A stretch of DNA of 24,582 nucleotides, taken from NCBI GenBank assembly GCA_910587895.1, contig CAJUOE010000141.1:1-24582 (forward strand), written 5' to 3'. This document shows positions 1 to 7,687 of this stretch, one piece after another. Numbering within the stretch: the first letter of the stretch is position 1; every line of letters begins with the position of its first letter. This DNA is from an uncultured Lachnospiraceae bacterium (lineage in GTDB: Bacteria > Bacillota > Clostridia > Lachnospirales > Lachnospiraceae). The notes below the pieces were generated by a model that was given only the letters and a program-made list of their open reading frames with translations, did no database searches and was not told where the DNA came from. A program made the translations under genes and the position numbers.

Positions 1-45
1 GATAAAAAATTTATCAAAACTGCTCTCAATGAAAAGGAATGAATT

Positions 46-626
46 ATGGAATATGTGTATAGTTTATAAGAAATATATATACTGCCATTGCAGATGATGT
101 GACAGAACGATTGGAAAACGGCGTACTGGATATGGGGCTTTTACTGGAGCCGGTAGAAATCAGCAGGTATCATTTTGTAAGGATGCCATTGGAAGAAAAG
201 TGGCAGGTTCTTATGCGGAAAGACTGTCCGTTGGCAGAAAAGGAAAGGATAAGTCCTTCTGATTTGGCAGGGGTGCCTCTTATAATTGCCAGGAGGCAGT
301 CGGTACGCAATTTACTGGAGAATTGGTTTGGTAACGTGGCGGAGGGGATGAGGATTGCCTCAACCTGTAATCTTTCGCATATCAATCAGTCAATTATGGT
401 GGAAAGTGGTATAGGAGCGGCATTGGTAATGGATTTTTCATGTAATGACCAGACCTTGTGTTTAAGGCCCTTGGAGCCGGAGATTGTAAGTGGCTGCGTG
501 TTGGTCTGGAAAAAGAACCAGGTGCTTCCATTGGCTTTAACGAGGTTTATTGATTATATGAAGACATCTTTGGCATTGCCGACAGAAGGAAGGAGGGGAG
601 AATATGACGATAGAGGAGGCAAGTGA
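46..626 (+). pseudogene. LysR-family regulator, internal deletion
   Basis: Remnant of a LysR-type transcription regulator. A start codon at 46 with an AAGGA site 7 bases upstream encodes MEYVYS, which looks like the first residues of this LysR subfamily, but the frame stops at once. From about 78 a different frame gives TAIADDVTERLENGVLDMG, the usual beginning of the effector-binding domain, and continues to the stop at 626. The roughly 115 codons that should carry the winged helix-turn-helix and linker are missing; the junction lies in the AT-rich stretch near 60-80. The effector-binding part has no stops. It overlaps the next gene by 23 bases. A shorter product could start at GTG 99, but without a DNA-binding domain it cannot act as a normal LysR protein. 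LysR assignment of the C-terminal part is secure; recognition of the N-terminal stub is inference. Confidence 0.75.
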
Positions 627-954
627 GCGTTATCTTATCCCTCTTGATATTCTGAAAGAATATGAAAGCTGGGGATTATGTGATACCGTAAAAAAGGTAA
701 TGGGAGCGTGGGAGTATGACGACCAGGACATAGAACGGTTAAGCATGATTATGACATTGCATGATATTGGCTTTGATAAGGATGAGATAGAGGAGTATAT
801 GCATCTGTTATTGAAAGGGCAATCAACGGAAACGCAGAGACTTTCCATGCTGAATCAAAAAAGAAGCGAAACGCTGGATGAAGTTCATTTTAAGGAAGCC
901 CAGATCAGCCGGCTGGATTATCTGAGGCATAAAATCAGAAAAGGAGGAAAGTAA
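604..954 (+). CDS. MerR-like transcriptional regulator
   Basis: A 116-residue protein resembling a short MerR-family regulator. Residues 1-65 look like the MerR winged helix: an ASERYLIPLDILKEYESWGL helix-turn-helix segment, then the wing and a DIERLSMIMTLHDIGFDKDEI segment (split here only by its natural helix break), typical of MerR recognition and effector-coupling helices. Residues 70-112 are charged and helical, consistent with the dimerising coiled coil. No cysteine cluster or long C-terminal effector domain is present, so the signal cannot be guessed. The start overlaps the end of the LysR remnant by 23 bases, and GGAGGGGAGAAT just upstream supplies the ribosome site. A membrane protein follows 30 bases downstream, so the regulator probably controls the flavodoxin/membrane cluster or itself. 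Family call fairly secure; target is inference. Confidence 0.75.
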   Translation: MTIEEASERYLIPLDILKEYESWGLCDTVKKVMGAWEYDDQDIERLSMIMTLHDIGFDKDEIEEYMHLLLKGQSTETQRLSMLNQKRSETLDEVHFKEAQISRLDYLRHKIRKGGK

Positions 955-984
955 TGAATAAAAAAAGGACTGGAGGACCGTAGA

Positions 985-1692
985 ATGAAATCAAAAATTA
1001 GAATAATCCTTGATTTACTAATGACGGCTATATTGCCCATGCTGATGGCATTTCATATTACAGGACAGGATTTGCATGAATGGTTAGGGACTGGTATGAT
1101 TTTACTGTTTTTGATACACAATATCCTGAATGCCAGATGGTACAAAAATTTATTCCGTGGTAAATATACGGTATTGCGTGTTGTACATACGGTGGTAAAT
1201 ATAGCAGTACTGGTATCTATGCTCTGTCTTGCATACAGTGGAATCCGTATGTCAGGATATGTATTTTCTTTCCTCTCTTTTGACGGCAGTATGGCATTGG
1301 CGCGTCGGATGCACATGGCAGCCTCCTACCAGGGATTTGTGTTGATGAGTGTCCATGCAGGAATGCATTATGGAATGGTGGTAGGAATGGCAGGAAAAGT
1401 GACATGGAAACACAGGATGCCGAAAGGTGCCCGGTGGGGAGCTAGAATCGTGGCTGTCCTGATTGCCTGCTATGGGGCGGTATGTTTTTATCAGGCGGAC
1501 ATTCTTTCCTATATGCTGCTGAAAAATCAGTTTGCCTTTTTTGACTTTGAGAAAAGTGCGGTTTTGGTATTTACAGAGTATGCAGCCATAATGGGATTTT
1601 GGATATTTATCAGTTATTATCTGGGAAAAAGGAGCAGCCTGCCGGATGACATTAAAAAATGGCTGGACCAAAATGGAGTTTCACATCAATAA
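985..1692 (+). CDS. DUF4405 polytopic membrane protein
   Basis: A 235-residue protein with about six hydrophobic helices (roughly residues 7-26, 34-50, 64-86, 107-132, 147-168 and 189-212). It matches the DUF4405 family, a cytochrome b561-like membrane fold. Histidines occur in or beside the helices (FHITG near 25, DLHEWLG, LIHNIL, HMAASY, VHAGMHYG), which suits haem or other redox-centre ligation, though haem binding is not shown for this subgroup. The start has a GGAGG-type sequence about 8 bases upstream. A flavodoxin lipoprotein follows after 40 bases, and DUF4405 genes commonly sit with flavodoxins in Clostridia, so a membrane electron-transfer role is likely. The reading frame is intact, unlike its LysR and SUMF1-like neighbours. 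Confidence 0.75.
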   Translation: MKSKIRIILDLLMTAILPMLMAFHITGQDLHEWLGTGMILLFLIHNILNARWYKNLFRGKYTVLRVVHTVVNIAVLVSMLCLAYSGIRMSGYVFSFLSFDGSMALARRMHMAASYQGFVLMSVHAGMHYGMVVGMAGKVTWKHRMPKGARWGARIVAVLIACYGAVCFYQADILSYMLLKNQFAFFDFEKSAVLVFTEYAAIMGFWIFISYYLGKRSSLPDDIKKWLDQNGVSHQ

Positions 1693-1732
1693 TTTGTGCT
1701 GTCAGTTGCAGGCAGCGGAATGGAGAAATAAA

Positions 1733-2416
1733 ATGATGGTTAAAAAAATTGGAAAATTATCAGTTGCATGGATGATGGTATTTACGATGGCGCTGACATT
1801 GGCAGGGTGTGGCAGCGCAGAGAATACCGGAGAGGATAATGACCGGGCATCCGTGACGGAACAGAATGAAGATAACAGGCAGCAGGGCAATGATTCGGAG
1901 AGCGATACCTCACCCCAGAGTGCGGGAAACGGTAGCGGGAAAATACTGGTTGCTTATTTCTCCCATTCAGGCAACACAAAGAGGATTGCTGAAGATATTA
2001 AAGAGAAAACCGGTGCGGATATTTTTGAAATTAAGACAGTTGATCCGTATTCTGATGATTATAATACGGTGTTGGACGAAGCAAAGAAGGAACAGAAGGA
2101 TAATGCCAGGCCGGAATTGAGCGAAGCAGTGGAAAATATGGAACAGTACGAAACGGTTATCATCGGTTTCCCGATCTGGTGGGGCGATATGCCGATGGCA
2201 GTATATTCTTTTTTGGACACCTATGATTTATCCAGGAAAAATGTCCTGACATTCTGTACACACGGAGGAAGCGGTTTGTGTGGAACGGACAGTAATGTGC
2301 AGAAGGAAGAAAAAGATGCGAAAGTGGCAGATGGCCTAGCTATCAGTGATTCTTCTTTGGATGAGGCAGGGGAAGATATTGATAACTGGCTCAGAGATAA
2401 CAATGTCGGGAAATAA
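1733..2416 (+). CDS. Flavodoxin-domain lipoprotein
   Basis: A 227-residue secreted flavodoxin. The start at 1733 is chosen because GGAGA lies 6 bases upstream and it gives a proper lipoprotein signal, MMVKKIGKLS followed by a hydrophobic stretch ending in LAGC; an in-frame ATG at 1646 would bury that signal. An acidic, Ser/Asn-rich linker (about residues 25-63) precedes the flavodoxin fold, which begins with ILVAYFSHSGNTKRIAEDI. SHSGNT is the FMN phosphate-binding loop. GFPIWWGDMP and FCTHGGSGLCG are the two aromatic/Gly loops that flank the flavin in the long-type flavodoxin_4 family. The protein is expected on the outer face of the membrane, carrying electrons for a partner, perhaps the DUF4405 protein just upstream. 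The frame is complete. Partner and substrate are not known. Confidence 0.85.
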   Translation: MMVKKIGKLSVAWMMVFTMALTLAGCGSAENTGEDNDRASVTEQNEDNRQQGNDSESDTSPQSAGNGSGKILVAYFSHSGNTKRIAEDIKEKTGADIFEIKTVDPYSDDYNTVLDEAKKEQKDNARPELSEAVENMEQYETVIIGFPIWWGDMPMAVYSFLDTYDLSRKNVLTFCTHGGSGLCGTDSNVQKEEKDAKVADGLAISDSSLDEAGEDIDNWLRDNNVGK

Positions 2417-2446
2417 CGCATTTATAAAAAATCAGGAGGGTTTCAT

Positions 2447-3268
2447 ATGCAGAAAAACACGCAGAGAAGGGTAATGGTCTTCATGCTGGTCACAGCATTG
2501 CTGTTGTCGGCAGTTGTTCCGGGTGGAACCGTAAATGCGGCTAAAAAGACGGGAATCCCGGGAACTGAAGAAATGAAAAAGCAGAACTTTGTTCTGATCA
2601 CAGGTGGGACTTACCAGATGGGAAGTCCAAACAAAGAGAACTGGCGGACGAAAGATGAGAAACGCCATACAGTTACAGTCAGTGATTTTTATATGAGTGC
2701 CTATGAGGTAACACAGGCAGAATACAAAAAATTATGAACAAAAATCCAAGCAGGTTTTCCGGCAAAAATCTTCCGGTTGAGATGGTATCATGGCTGGATG
2801 CAGTGAAATACTGCAATGCCAGAAGCAAAAAGGAGGGACTTACACCGGTTTATAAAATATCGGGTCGAAAAGTCACATGGAATCAAAAGGCAAATGGCTA
2901 CCGGCTGCCGACAGAGGCGGAATGGGAGTATGCGTGCCGGGCAGGAGCAGCCACTCCGTTTAACACGAAAACCTCCATCAGTACGAAGGAAGCGAATTAT
3001 GGAGATTATCCATATGAAATTGAGGACAATTATTTTAACGAGGACAAACTGGAAACAAAACCGGGAGAATGTCAGTGAATGGGTGTGGGATTATTATGGT
3101 GCATACGGTACGAAGAAAAAGAATCCTACCGGGGCAAAAAGCGGCAATTACAGAGTATACAGGGGCGGTGGATGGAATGATTTTGCCAAACATCTGAGAA
3201 GCGCTTACCGTGCTGCAGGTAGGCAGGATCAGGCAGGGTTTAATGTGGGAATCAAAGGAAAGAAATGA
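2447..3268 (+). pseudogene. SUMF1-like secreted protein, frameshifted
   Basis: Broken gene for a formylglycine-generating-enzyme-like (SUMF1/FGE-sulfatase) exported protein. AGGAGGG 6 bases before the ATG and a signal peptide (residues 1-30, ending near TVNA) are intact. Frame 1 gives the domain start (ITGGTYQMGSP, FYMSAYEVTQAEYKKL) and stops at 2737. The sequence continues in the -1 frame from 2734 (NKNPSRFSGKNLPVEMVSW, NGYRLPTEAEWEYACRAG), consistent with loss of one base. That frame stops at 3078, and the match resumes in a third frame at NVSEWVWDYYG, with the usual GLYDMHG segment missing, so about 50 bases were deleted. The end (RAAGRQDQAGFNVGIKGKK) is also shorter than the usual GFR-type C terminus. 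At least two independent lesions make a functional product unlikely. Without the lesions it would be a surface FGE-fold protein rather than a proven sulfatase activator. Confidence 0.85.
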
Positions 3269-3320
3269 TAAATTATTTTATAATTTCGTGTGCAAGCAGC
3301 ATACGGGAATGGAGGTAATG

Positions 3321-3960
3321 ATGAAAACAAAAAAGTATCTTGCATGCCTGCTTATGCTTGCTGTTGCAATTTCACTTACATTTGGGGGAAATGCAACAGG
3401 AATAATAGCGAAAAGCAAAAAGACAGCAACAGTCAAGTCTGTTTCGTTAAAAATCGGGAATAAGAAAGTGATGAAAAAAACCTACCGCATGAAAAAGGGT
3501 GAGAAAAAGAAACTGAAAGTAACGGTAACACCGAAAAAAGCGAAGAAGAGCATCCGTTATAAATCAGGTAATAAGAAGGTCATTACCGTTAGTAAAAATG
3601 GAACAATTACCGCAAAGAGCGCCGGAACAGCTAAAATCAGTGTAATAGTAAAATCCGGAAAAGAGAAAAAGACAACATGGGTAAAGATAAAGGTAATAAA
3701 ATCCTCAGAGAAAACTCAGGAAGCACAGCCGACAGAGCAGCCGGCGATACAGCCGACAGTGCAGCCGACAGAACGGCCGGCGACTCCAAATCTGGTTTCA
3801 GGAAAAAAGAGTATTGTTGCATATTTTTCCTGTACTGACAATACAAAGACAGTTGCAGAGTACATAAAGGAGAGTACGGCATCTGAATATATATCGTATT
3901 CAGCCATCGGAACCATATACTTCTGCGGATTTGGATTATAATAACTTAGACAGCCGTACA
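3321..3960 (+). pseudogene. BIG2-flavodoxin surface protein, truncated
   Basis: Remnant of an exported protein. GGAGG lies 5 bases before ATG 3321 (ATG 3318 is also possible). A signal peptide of about 30 residues is followed by a very Lys-rich BIG2 immunoglobulin-like domain (IRYKSGNKKVITVSKNGTIT, then TAKSAGTAKISV), a Pro/Thr/Gln-rich spacer of repeated PT/QP units, and the start of a flavodoxin domain (SIVAYFSCTDNTKTVAEYI, where SCTDNT is the FMN loop). At a TATATATA tract near 3887-3896 the frame shifts; the flavodoxin match continues in another frame as RIQPSEPYTSADLDYNN and DSRTT up to about 3960, where it runs into a glycogen synthase tail. The first frame stops at 3939-3941. Most of the flavodoxin domain, including the second flavin loop, is absent. 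A truncated BIG2 protein could still be secreted. Confidence 0.8.
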
Positions 3961-4172
3961 ACGAGTATGATAATGTCGGAGACGGATTCTCCTTTACCAA
4001 CTATAACGGTGAGGAAATGCTCAATATCATCAACTACTCCAAGCATATCTTCTTCGATAAGAAACGCCAGTGGAATCAGATGGTTGACCGCGCGATGGCA
4101 AATGACTATTCCTGGAATGCCTCAAAATTCCGCTACGAGGGATTGTACAAATACCTGATGGGAGAAGTATAA
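3945..4172 (+). pseudogene. glgA: Glycogen synthase C-terminal fragment
   Basis: From 3951 a frame reads QPYNEYDNVGDGFSFTNYNG, then continues through IFFDKKRQWNQMVDRAMAND and FRYEGLYKYLMGEV to a TAA at 4170-4172. This is the C-terminal end of bacterial glycogen synthase (GlgA, GT5 family): the EPYNEY motif, the GFSFTNYN loop and the closing amphipathic helices, about 73 of the usual ~480 residues. The catalytic domains are absent and a stop lies just upstream in the same frame, so it is a relic. Directly before it, in another frame, is the interrupted flavodoxin domain. The two share the sequence around 3950-3964. This marks the edge of the accessory block, with intact housekeeping genes beyond. 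Confidence 0.85.
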
Positions 4173-4302
4173 GCCCTGTACCATAACATAAAATTTTCTT
4201 TTGCATAAAAACGAAAGAAGTTCTCCATACTAAAATAAACCTGTGCATGTCCTGTTACAGAAAATGCAGAGGATTATGGCAGAAATGGAGGACTTTTTTC
4301 AT

Positions 4303-5004
4303 ATGGGAGACAACCTGAAACAACAGGAAAAAGATAAGAACGAAAATGAGCAGATCAAAGATATGGGGCAGCTGACCCTGGAGCAGGAGGAGGGACATAA
4401 AATCCATCTCATGTCCATTATCGGAGAGGTAGAGGGACATGAAACGCTCTCGCCGAATGCCAAGACAACGAAATATGAGCATGTCCTGCCCAAGCTGGCG
4501 GCAATTGAGGATGATAAAAACGTGGACGGCGTCATGCTCCTCTTAAACACCGTGGGCGGCGATGTGGAATCCGGGCTTGCGATTGCGGAAATGATCTCAT
4601 CCTTAAGCAAGCCGACCGTTTCCCTGGTATTGGGCGGAAGCCATTCCATTGGCGTTCCGCTGGCAGTGTCTACGGACTATTCGTATATTGTTCCGACCGG
4701 AACCATGGTCATCCACCCGGTACGGCTCAACGGCCTTGTGATCGGCGCGCCGCAGACTTATGATTATTTCCAGCAGATGCAGGACAGAATCACAGGCTTT
4801 GTGGCTGCCCATTGTTTTGCTACGCAGGCGAGGCTGGAAAAAATGATGATGAATACCAGTATGCTGACAAAAGATCTGGGAACCATCCTCGTAGGTCGCC
4901 AGGCTGTGGAGGAAGGAATTATCAACGAAGTGGGCGGCATTGACGAAGCGATGAAGAAACTTCATCAAATGATTGACGAAGATAAGCAAAATAACGAAAT
5001 CTAA
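4303..5004 (+). CDS. ClpP-fold TepA-like protease
   Basis: A 233-residue ClpP/crotonase-fold protein of the type annotated as translocation-enhancing protein TepA (YmfB) in Bacillota. The start at 4303 follows GGAGG (4287-4291) by 11 bases and begins the charged N-terminal segment usual for the family; earlier in-frame starts (GTG 4243, ATG 4264) add residues with no family likeness. After the linker, HKIHLMSIIGEVEGHE begins the fold; LLLNTVGGDVESGLAIAEMI is the substrate-binding strand and helix. SLVLGGSHSIGVPLA carries the nucleophile serine (residue 115, second serine) and MVIHPVRL the catalytic histidine (138), matching the ClpP Ser/His order. The protein is cytosolic with no ClpX-docking evidence. 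It sits just before ftsK, an arrangement consistent with a shared housekeeping transcript. Its substrate is not established. Confidence 0.85.
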   Translation: MGDNLKQQEKDKNENEQIKDMGQLTLEQEEGHKIHLMSIIGEVEGHETLSPNAKTTKYEHVLPKLAAIEDDKNVDGVMLLLNTVGGDVESGLAIAEMISSLSKPTVSLVLGGSHSIGVPLAVSTDYSYIVPTGTMVIHPVRLNGLVIGAPQTYDYFQQMQDRITGFVAAHCFATQARLEKMMMNTSMLTKDLGTILVGRQAVEEGIINEVGGIDEAMKKLHQMIDEDKQNNEI

Positions 5005-5024
5005 AAACATGGGAAAAGTTGTAA

Positions 5025-5055
5025 TGACATTTTCTGCTAAATGTGGTACTATAAT
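5025..5055 (+). promoter_or_regulatory. Possible ftsK promoter
   Basis: A perfect TATAAT lies at 5050-5055, about 55 bases before the ftsK start, with a partial -35 match TGACAT at 5025-5030. The spacing of 19 bases is longer than the usual 17, so the -35 assignment is weak. The 105-base gap between the TepA-like gene and ftsK is the largest in this stretch, which fits an internal promoter. Confidence 0.35.
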
Positions 5056-5109
5056 GATTGCGCGAAGCGATATGAAATTCCGGACAGGAAGGGATTAGGA
5101 GGAAATGTT

Positions 5110-7662
5110 ATGGCAGCGAAGCCTGATAATACAAAGAAGAAAAAAGAAACAAAGAATAAGCAAAATGGCAGCGGGACGTCTTTTCGCAGCGAGGTGATTT
5201 TACTGCTGATTCTTGCCGTATGCATCATCTGGCTCATCAGCCATTTTGGCATCGGCGGTTTTGTGGGAGAGAAGATAAGCGCGCTTAGTTTTGGATTGTT
5301 TGGAATGATGTCTTATCTTGTCCCCATCTGTTTTTTTGTGGGCGCGGCTTTTTTGATTTCCAACCGTGACAATGGCATTGCCATTGTCAAACTGGTATCA
5401 GGAATTTTATTTGTGTTATTCCTGTGCCTGTTTGTGGAGCTTGTGGTTGGAAGTGGCAGCCATTATTCGGTAAAGGATTCTTTTCAGTATGCAGTGGAAC
5501 ATAAAAACGGCGGCGGGGCGGCAGGCGGACTGCTTGCAAGCCTGTTGTGCCCGGCAATTGGCAAGGCCGGCGCATATGTGGCGGATGTCGTTATTTTAAT
5601 TATTTCGCTGGTACTCCTGACCGAGCGTTCTTTTCTGGGCGGGGTCAAAAAAGGCAGCCGCAAAGTATATAAGACGGCGAAGGAAGACGCCGTACGGCGC
5701 AAGGGTGTGCGTGAAACACGCAAAAAAGAGCAGGCGTCGAGGAAACTTGAGCGCGAACAGGAACTGGAAAAACGTCGCATGGATCGAAAAGTGGAAGGGG
5801 TTGCCCTGGACACGAAAATTTATCCTGCATCTAAGAAACGCTCCGACAATATCAGTGAACTGAAGCTGCCTGTGGAAGACGAAACCACACGAAAGAAAAA
5901 CGGCAAAACCGACCTCCTCCTGCAGGAAGGGGAGCGTCGGCAAGATGTTTTTGCAGAGCCGATTGTCGTAGAAAAAGTACATAGAAAGCCAAAAGGCAGC
6001 CGCAACGCTGCAGAAGATAACGTACAGGAAGAAGTTACCCCCACACAGAGCGTACAGGAGATTCCGGTTACAATGCCACAAGAACCGGAACCGTCTGTAT
6101 TTATGCCGGAGGAACCAAAGCCGAATGCAAAAGATGCGGGTGATGACGGGGAATTATCAATACCGGAACAGGCGAACGTCATAGACGGCGCAAATTATGT
6201 ATTTCCGCCGGTTTCCCTGTTGAAACCGGGCGATAATAAACAGGGGGACAACAGGCAGCACCTGCAGGAGACAGCCGTACAGCTTCAGCAGATACTGAAA
6301 AATTTCGGCGTCAATGTGACGATCACCAATGTAAGCTGCGGCCCAAGCGTGACCCGTTACGAACTTCAGCCGGAAATGGGCGTGAAGGTCAGTAAGATTG
6401 TGAACCTTGCCGATGATATCAAACTCAACCTGGCAGCGGCAGATATCCGCATTGAGGCGCCGATTCCAGGCAAGGCGGCGGTTGGAATTGAGGTACCCAA
6501 CAAGACAAATGTCATGGTAAGGTTTCGGGAACTGATAGAATCGCCGGACTTTAAGGATCATGCATCCAATATCTGTTTTACGGCTGGAAAGGATATCGGC
6601 GGGCAGGTGGTGGTGGCAGACATTGCGAAGATGCCGCATCTGTTGATTGCCGGTGCGACCGGATCCGGTAAATCGGTCTGTATCAATACCATTATCATGA
6701 GTATTTTATACAAGGCTAATCCGGAGGACGTCAAGCTGATCCTGATAGATCCGAAGGTTGTGGAACTCAGCGTATATAACGGGATTCCCCATCTGTTTAT
6801 TCCAGTCGTCACAGACCCCAAAAAAGCGGCGGGCGCGTTGCACTGGGCAGTTGCGGAAATGACCGACCGTTACCAGAAGTTTGCAGAATATCAGGTGCGA
6901 GACCTGAAAGGATATAATCAGAAAGTTGCGGCAATTGATGACGTAGAAGATGAGACGAAACCTCAGAAACTGCCCCAGATTGTCATTGTCGTGGACGAGC
7001 TTGCAGACCTTATGATGGTAGCCCCGGGAGATGTGGAAGACGCCATCTGCCGTCTGGCACAGCTGGCAAGGGCAGCCGGAATCCACCTGATTATCGCTAC
7101 CCAGCGTCCCTCTGTGGATGTCATCACCGGGCTGATCAAAGCGAACATGCCCTCAAGAATTGCTTTTTCCGTATCGTCAGGTACGGATTCCAGAACGATT
7201 CTTGATATGGTTGGGGCAGAAAAACTGCTGGGAAATGGCGATATGCTCTTTTATCCGCAGGGTTATCAGAAACCGCTGCGTGTACAGGGGCCGTTTGTGT
7301 CCGATACGGAAGTAGAAGACGTTGTGGATTTCTTAAAGAAACAGAGCACGGTCGTCTATAATACCGAAATCGAAGAAAAAATGAATACCGTCTCCATTTC
7401 CGGTGGTGGTTCTGGAGTGGCAGCCGGAGGCGGCAGCGAACGGGATGCCTATTTCGTCGAGGCCGGGAAATTTGTGATCGAGAAAGAAAAAGGCTCTATT
7501 GGAATGTTGCAGCGCATGTTCAAAATTGGATTCAACCGCGCGGCAAGAATCATGGATCAGTTGGAGGAGGCGGGGGTTGTGGGTCCCGAAGAAGGGACAA
7601 AACCTCGCAAGATTCTGATGTCTATCGCAGAGTTTGAGGAATATGTGGACGAGTACGTGTAG
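5110..7662 (+). CDS. ftsK: DNA translocase FtsK/SpoIIIE
   Basis: An 850-residue septal DNA pump that moves chromosome DNA through the closing septum at division or into the forespore. ATG 5110 is chosen over an in-frame ATG at 5041 because AGGAGG sits 7 bases upstream and the N terminus then begins with the usual basic tail. Four membrane helices lie at about 29-45, 58-78, 90-110 and 150-175. A charged linker rich in Lys/Glu and then Pro/Gln follows (about 190-380). The alpha domain contains NVSCGPSVTRYELQPEMGVK. The RecA-like motor has Walker A GATGSGKS (515-522) and Walker B with VVDELAD (Asp629-Glu630). The C-terminal gamma winged helix contains GSIGMLQRMFKIGFNRAARI, the KOPS/SRS-reading element. 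Length is normal for Clostridia. It could equally be called spoIIIE; whether this organism sporulates cannot be seen here. Confidence 0.95.
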   Translation: MAAKPDNTKKKKETKNKQNGSGTSFRSEVILLLILAVCIIWLISHFGIGGFVGEKISALSFGLFGMMSYLVPICFFVGAAFLISNRDNGIAIVKLVSGILFVLFLCLFVELVVGSGSHYSVKDSFQYAVEHKNGGGAAGGLLASLLCPAIGKAGAYVADVVILIISLVLLTERSFLGGVKKGSRKVYKTAKEDAVRRKGVRETRKKEQASRKLEREQELEKRRMDRKVEGVALDTKIYPASKKRSDNISELKLPVEDETTRKKNGKTDLLLQEGERRQDVFAEPIVVEKVHRKPKGSRNAAEDNVQEEVTPTQSVQEIPVTMPQEPEPSVFMPEEPKPNAKDAGDDGELSIPEQANVIDGANYVFPPVSLLKPGDNKQGDNRQHLQETAVQLQQILKNFGVNVTITNVSCGPSVTRYELQPEMGVKVSKIVNLADDIKLNLAAADIRIEAPIPGKAAVGIEVPNKTNVMVRFRELIESPDFKDHASNICFTAGKDIGGQVVVADIAKMPHLLIAGATGSGKSVCINTIIMSILYKANPEDVKLILIDPKVVELSVYNGIPHLFIPVVTDPKKAAGALHWAVAEMTDRYQKFAEYQVRDLKGYNQKVAAIDDVEDETKPQKLPQIVIVVDELADLMMVAPGDVEDAICRLAQLARAAGIHLIIATQRPSVDVITGLIKANMPSRIAFSVSSGTDSRTILDMVGAEKLLGNGDMLFYPQGYQKPLRVQGPFVSDTEVEDVVDFLKKQSTVVYNTEIEEKMNTVSISGGGSGVAAGGGSERDAYFVEAGKFVIEKEKGSIGMLQRMFKIGFNRAARIMDQLEEAGVVGPEEGTKPRKILMSIAEFEEYVDEYV

Positions 7663-7675
7663 GTTATGGTAAAAT
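7646..7675 (+). promoter_or_regulatory. Probable promoter of the fhs operon
   Basis: An extended -10 TGGTAAAAT (hexamer TAAAAT at 7670-7675) is preceded at 18 bases by TGGACG (7646-7651), four of six matches to TTGACA. It straddles the last codons of ftsK. Transcription would begin near 7682, immediately before the paired leader at 7688-7742, so the two predictions support each other. Confidence 0.5.
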
Positions 7676-7687
7676 ATGTCCTAAGAA

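Noticed and set aside
1..42. Possible C-terminal codons of an upstream gene ending in TGA at 40-42
   Set aside because: Only 13 codons are visible and they match no family I recognise.
2725..2740. Programmed -1 frameshift in the SUMF1-like gene at the A-rich run
   Set aside because: The codons TAC AAA AAA TTA do not give a canonical X XXY YYZ slippery site, no stimulatory hairpin is evident, and a second disruptive lesion lies downstream.
4173..4302. Promoter or terminator between the glgA tail and the TepA-like gene
   Set aside because: A TAAAAT at 4231-4236 has no -35 at a usable distance (TTGCAT is 24 bases away), and no stable hairpin followed by a T-run was found.
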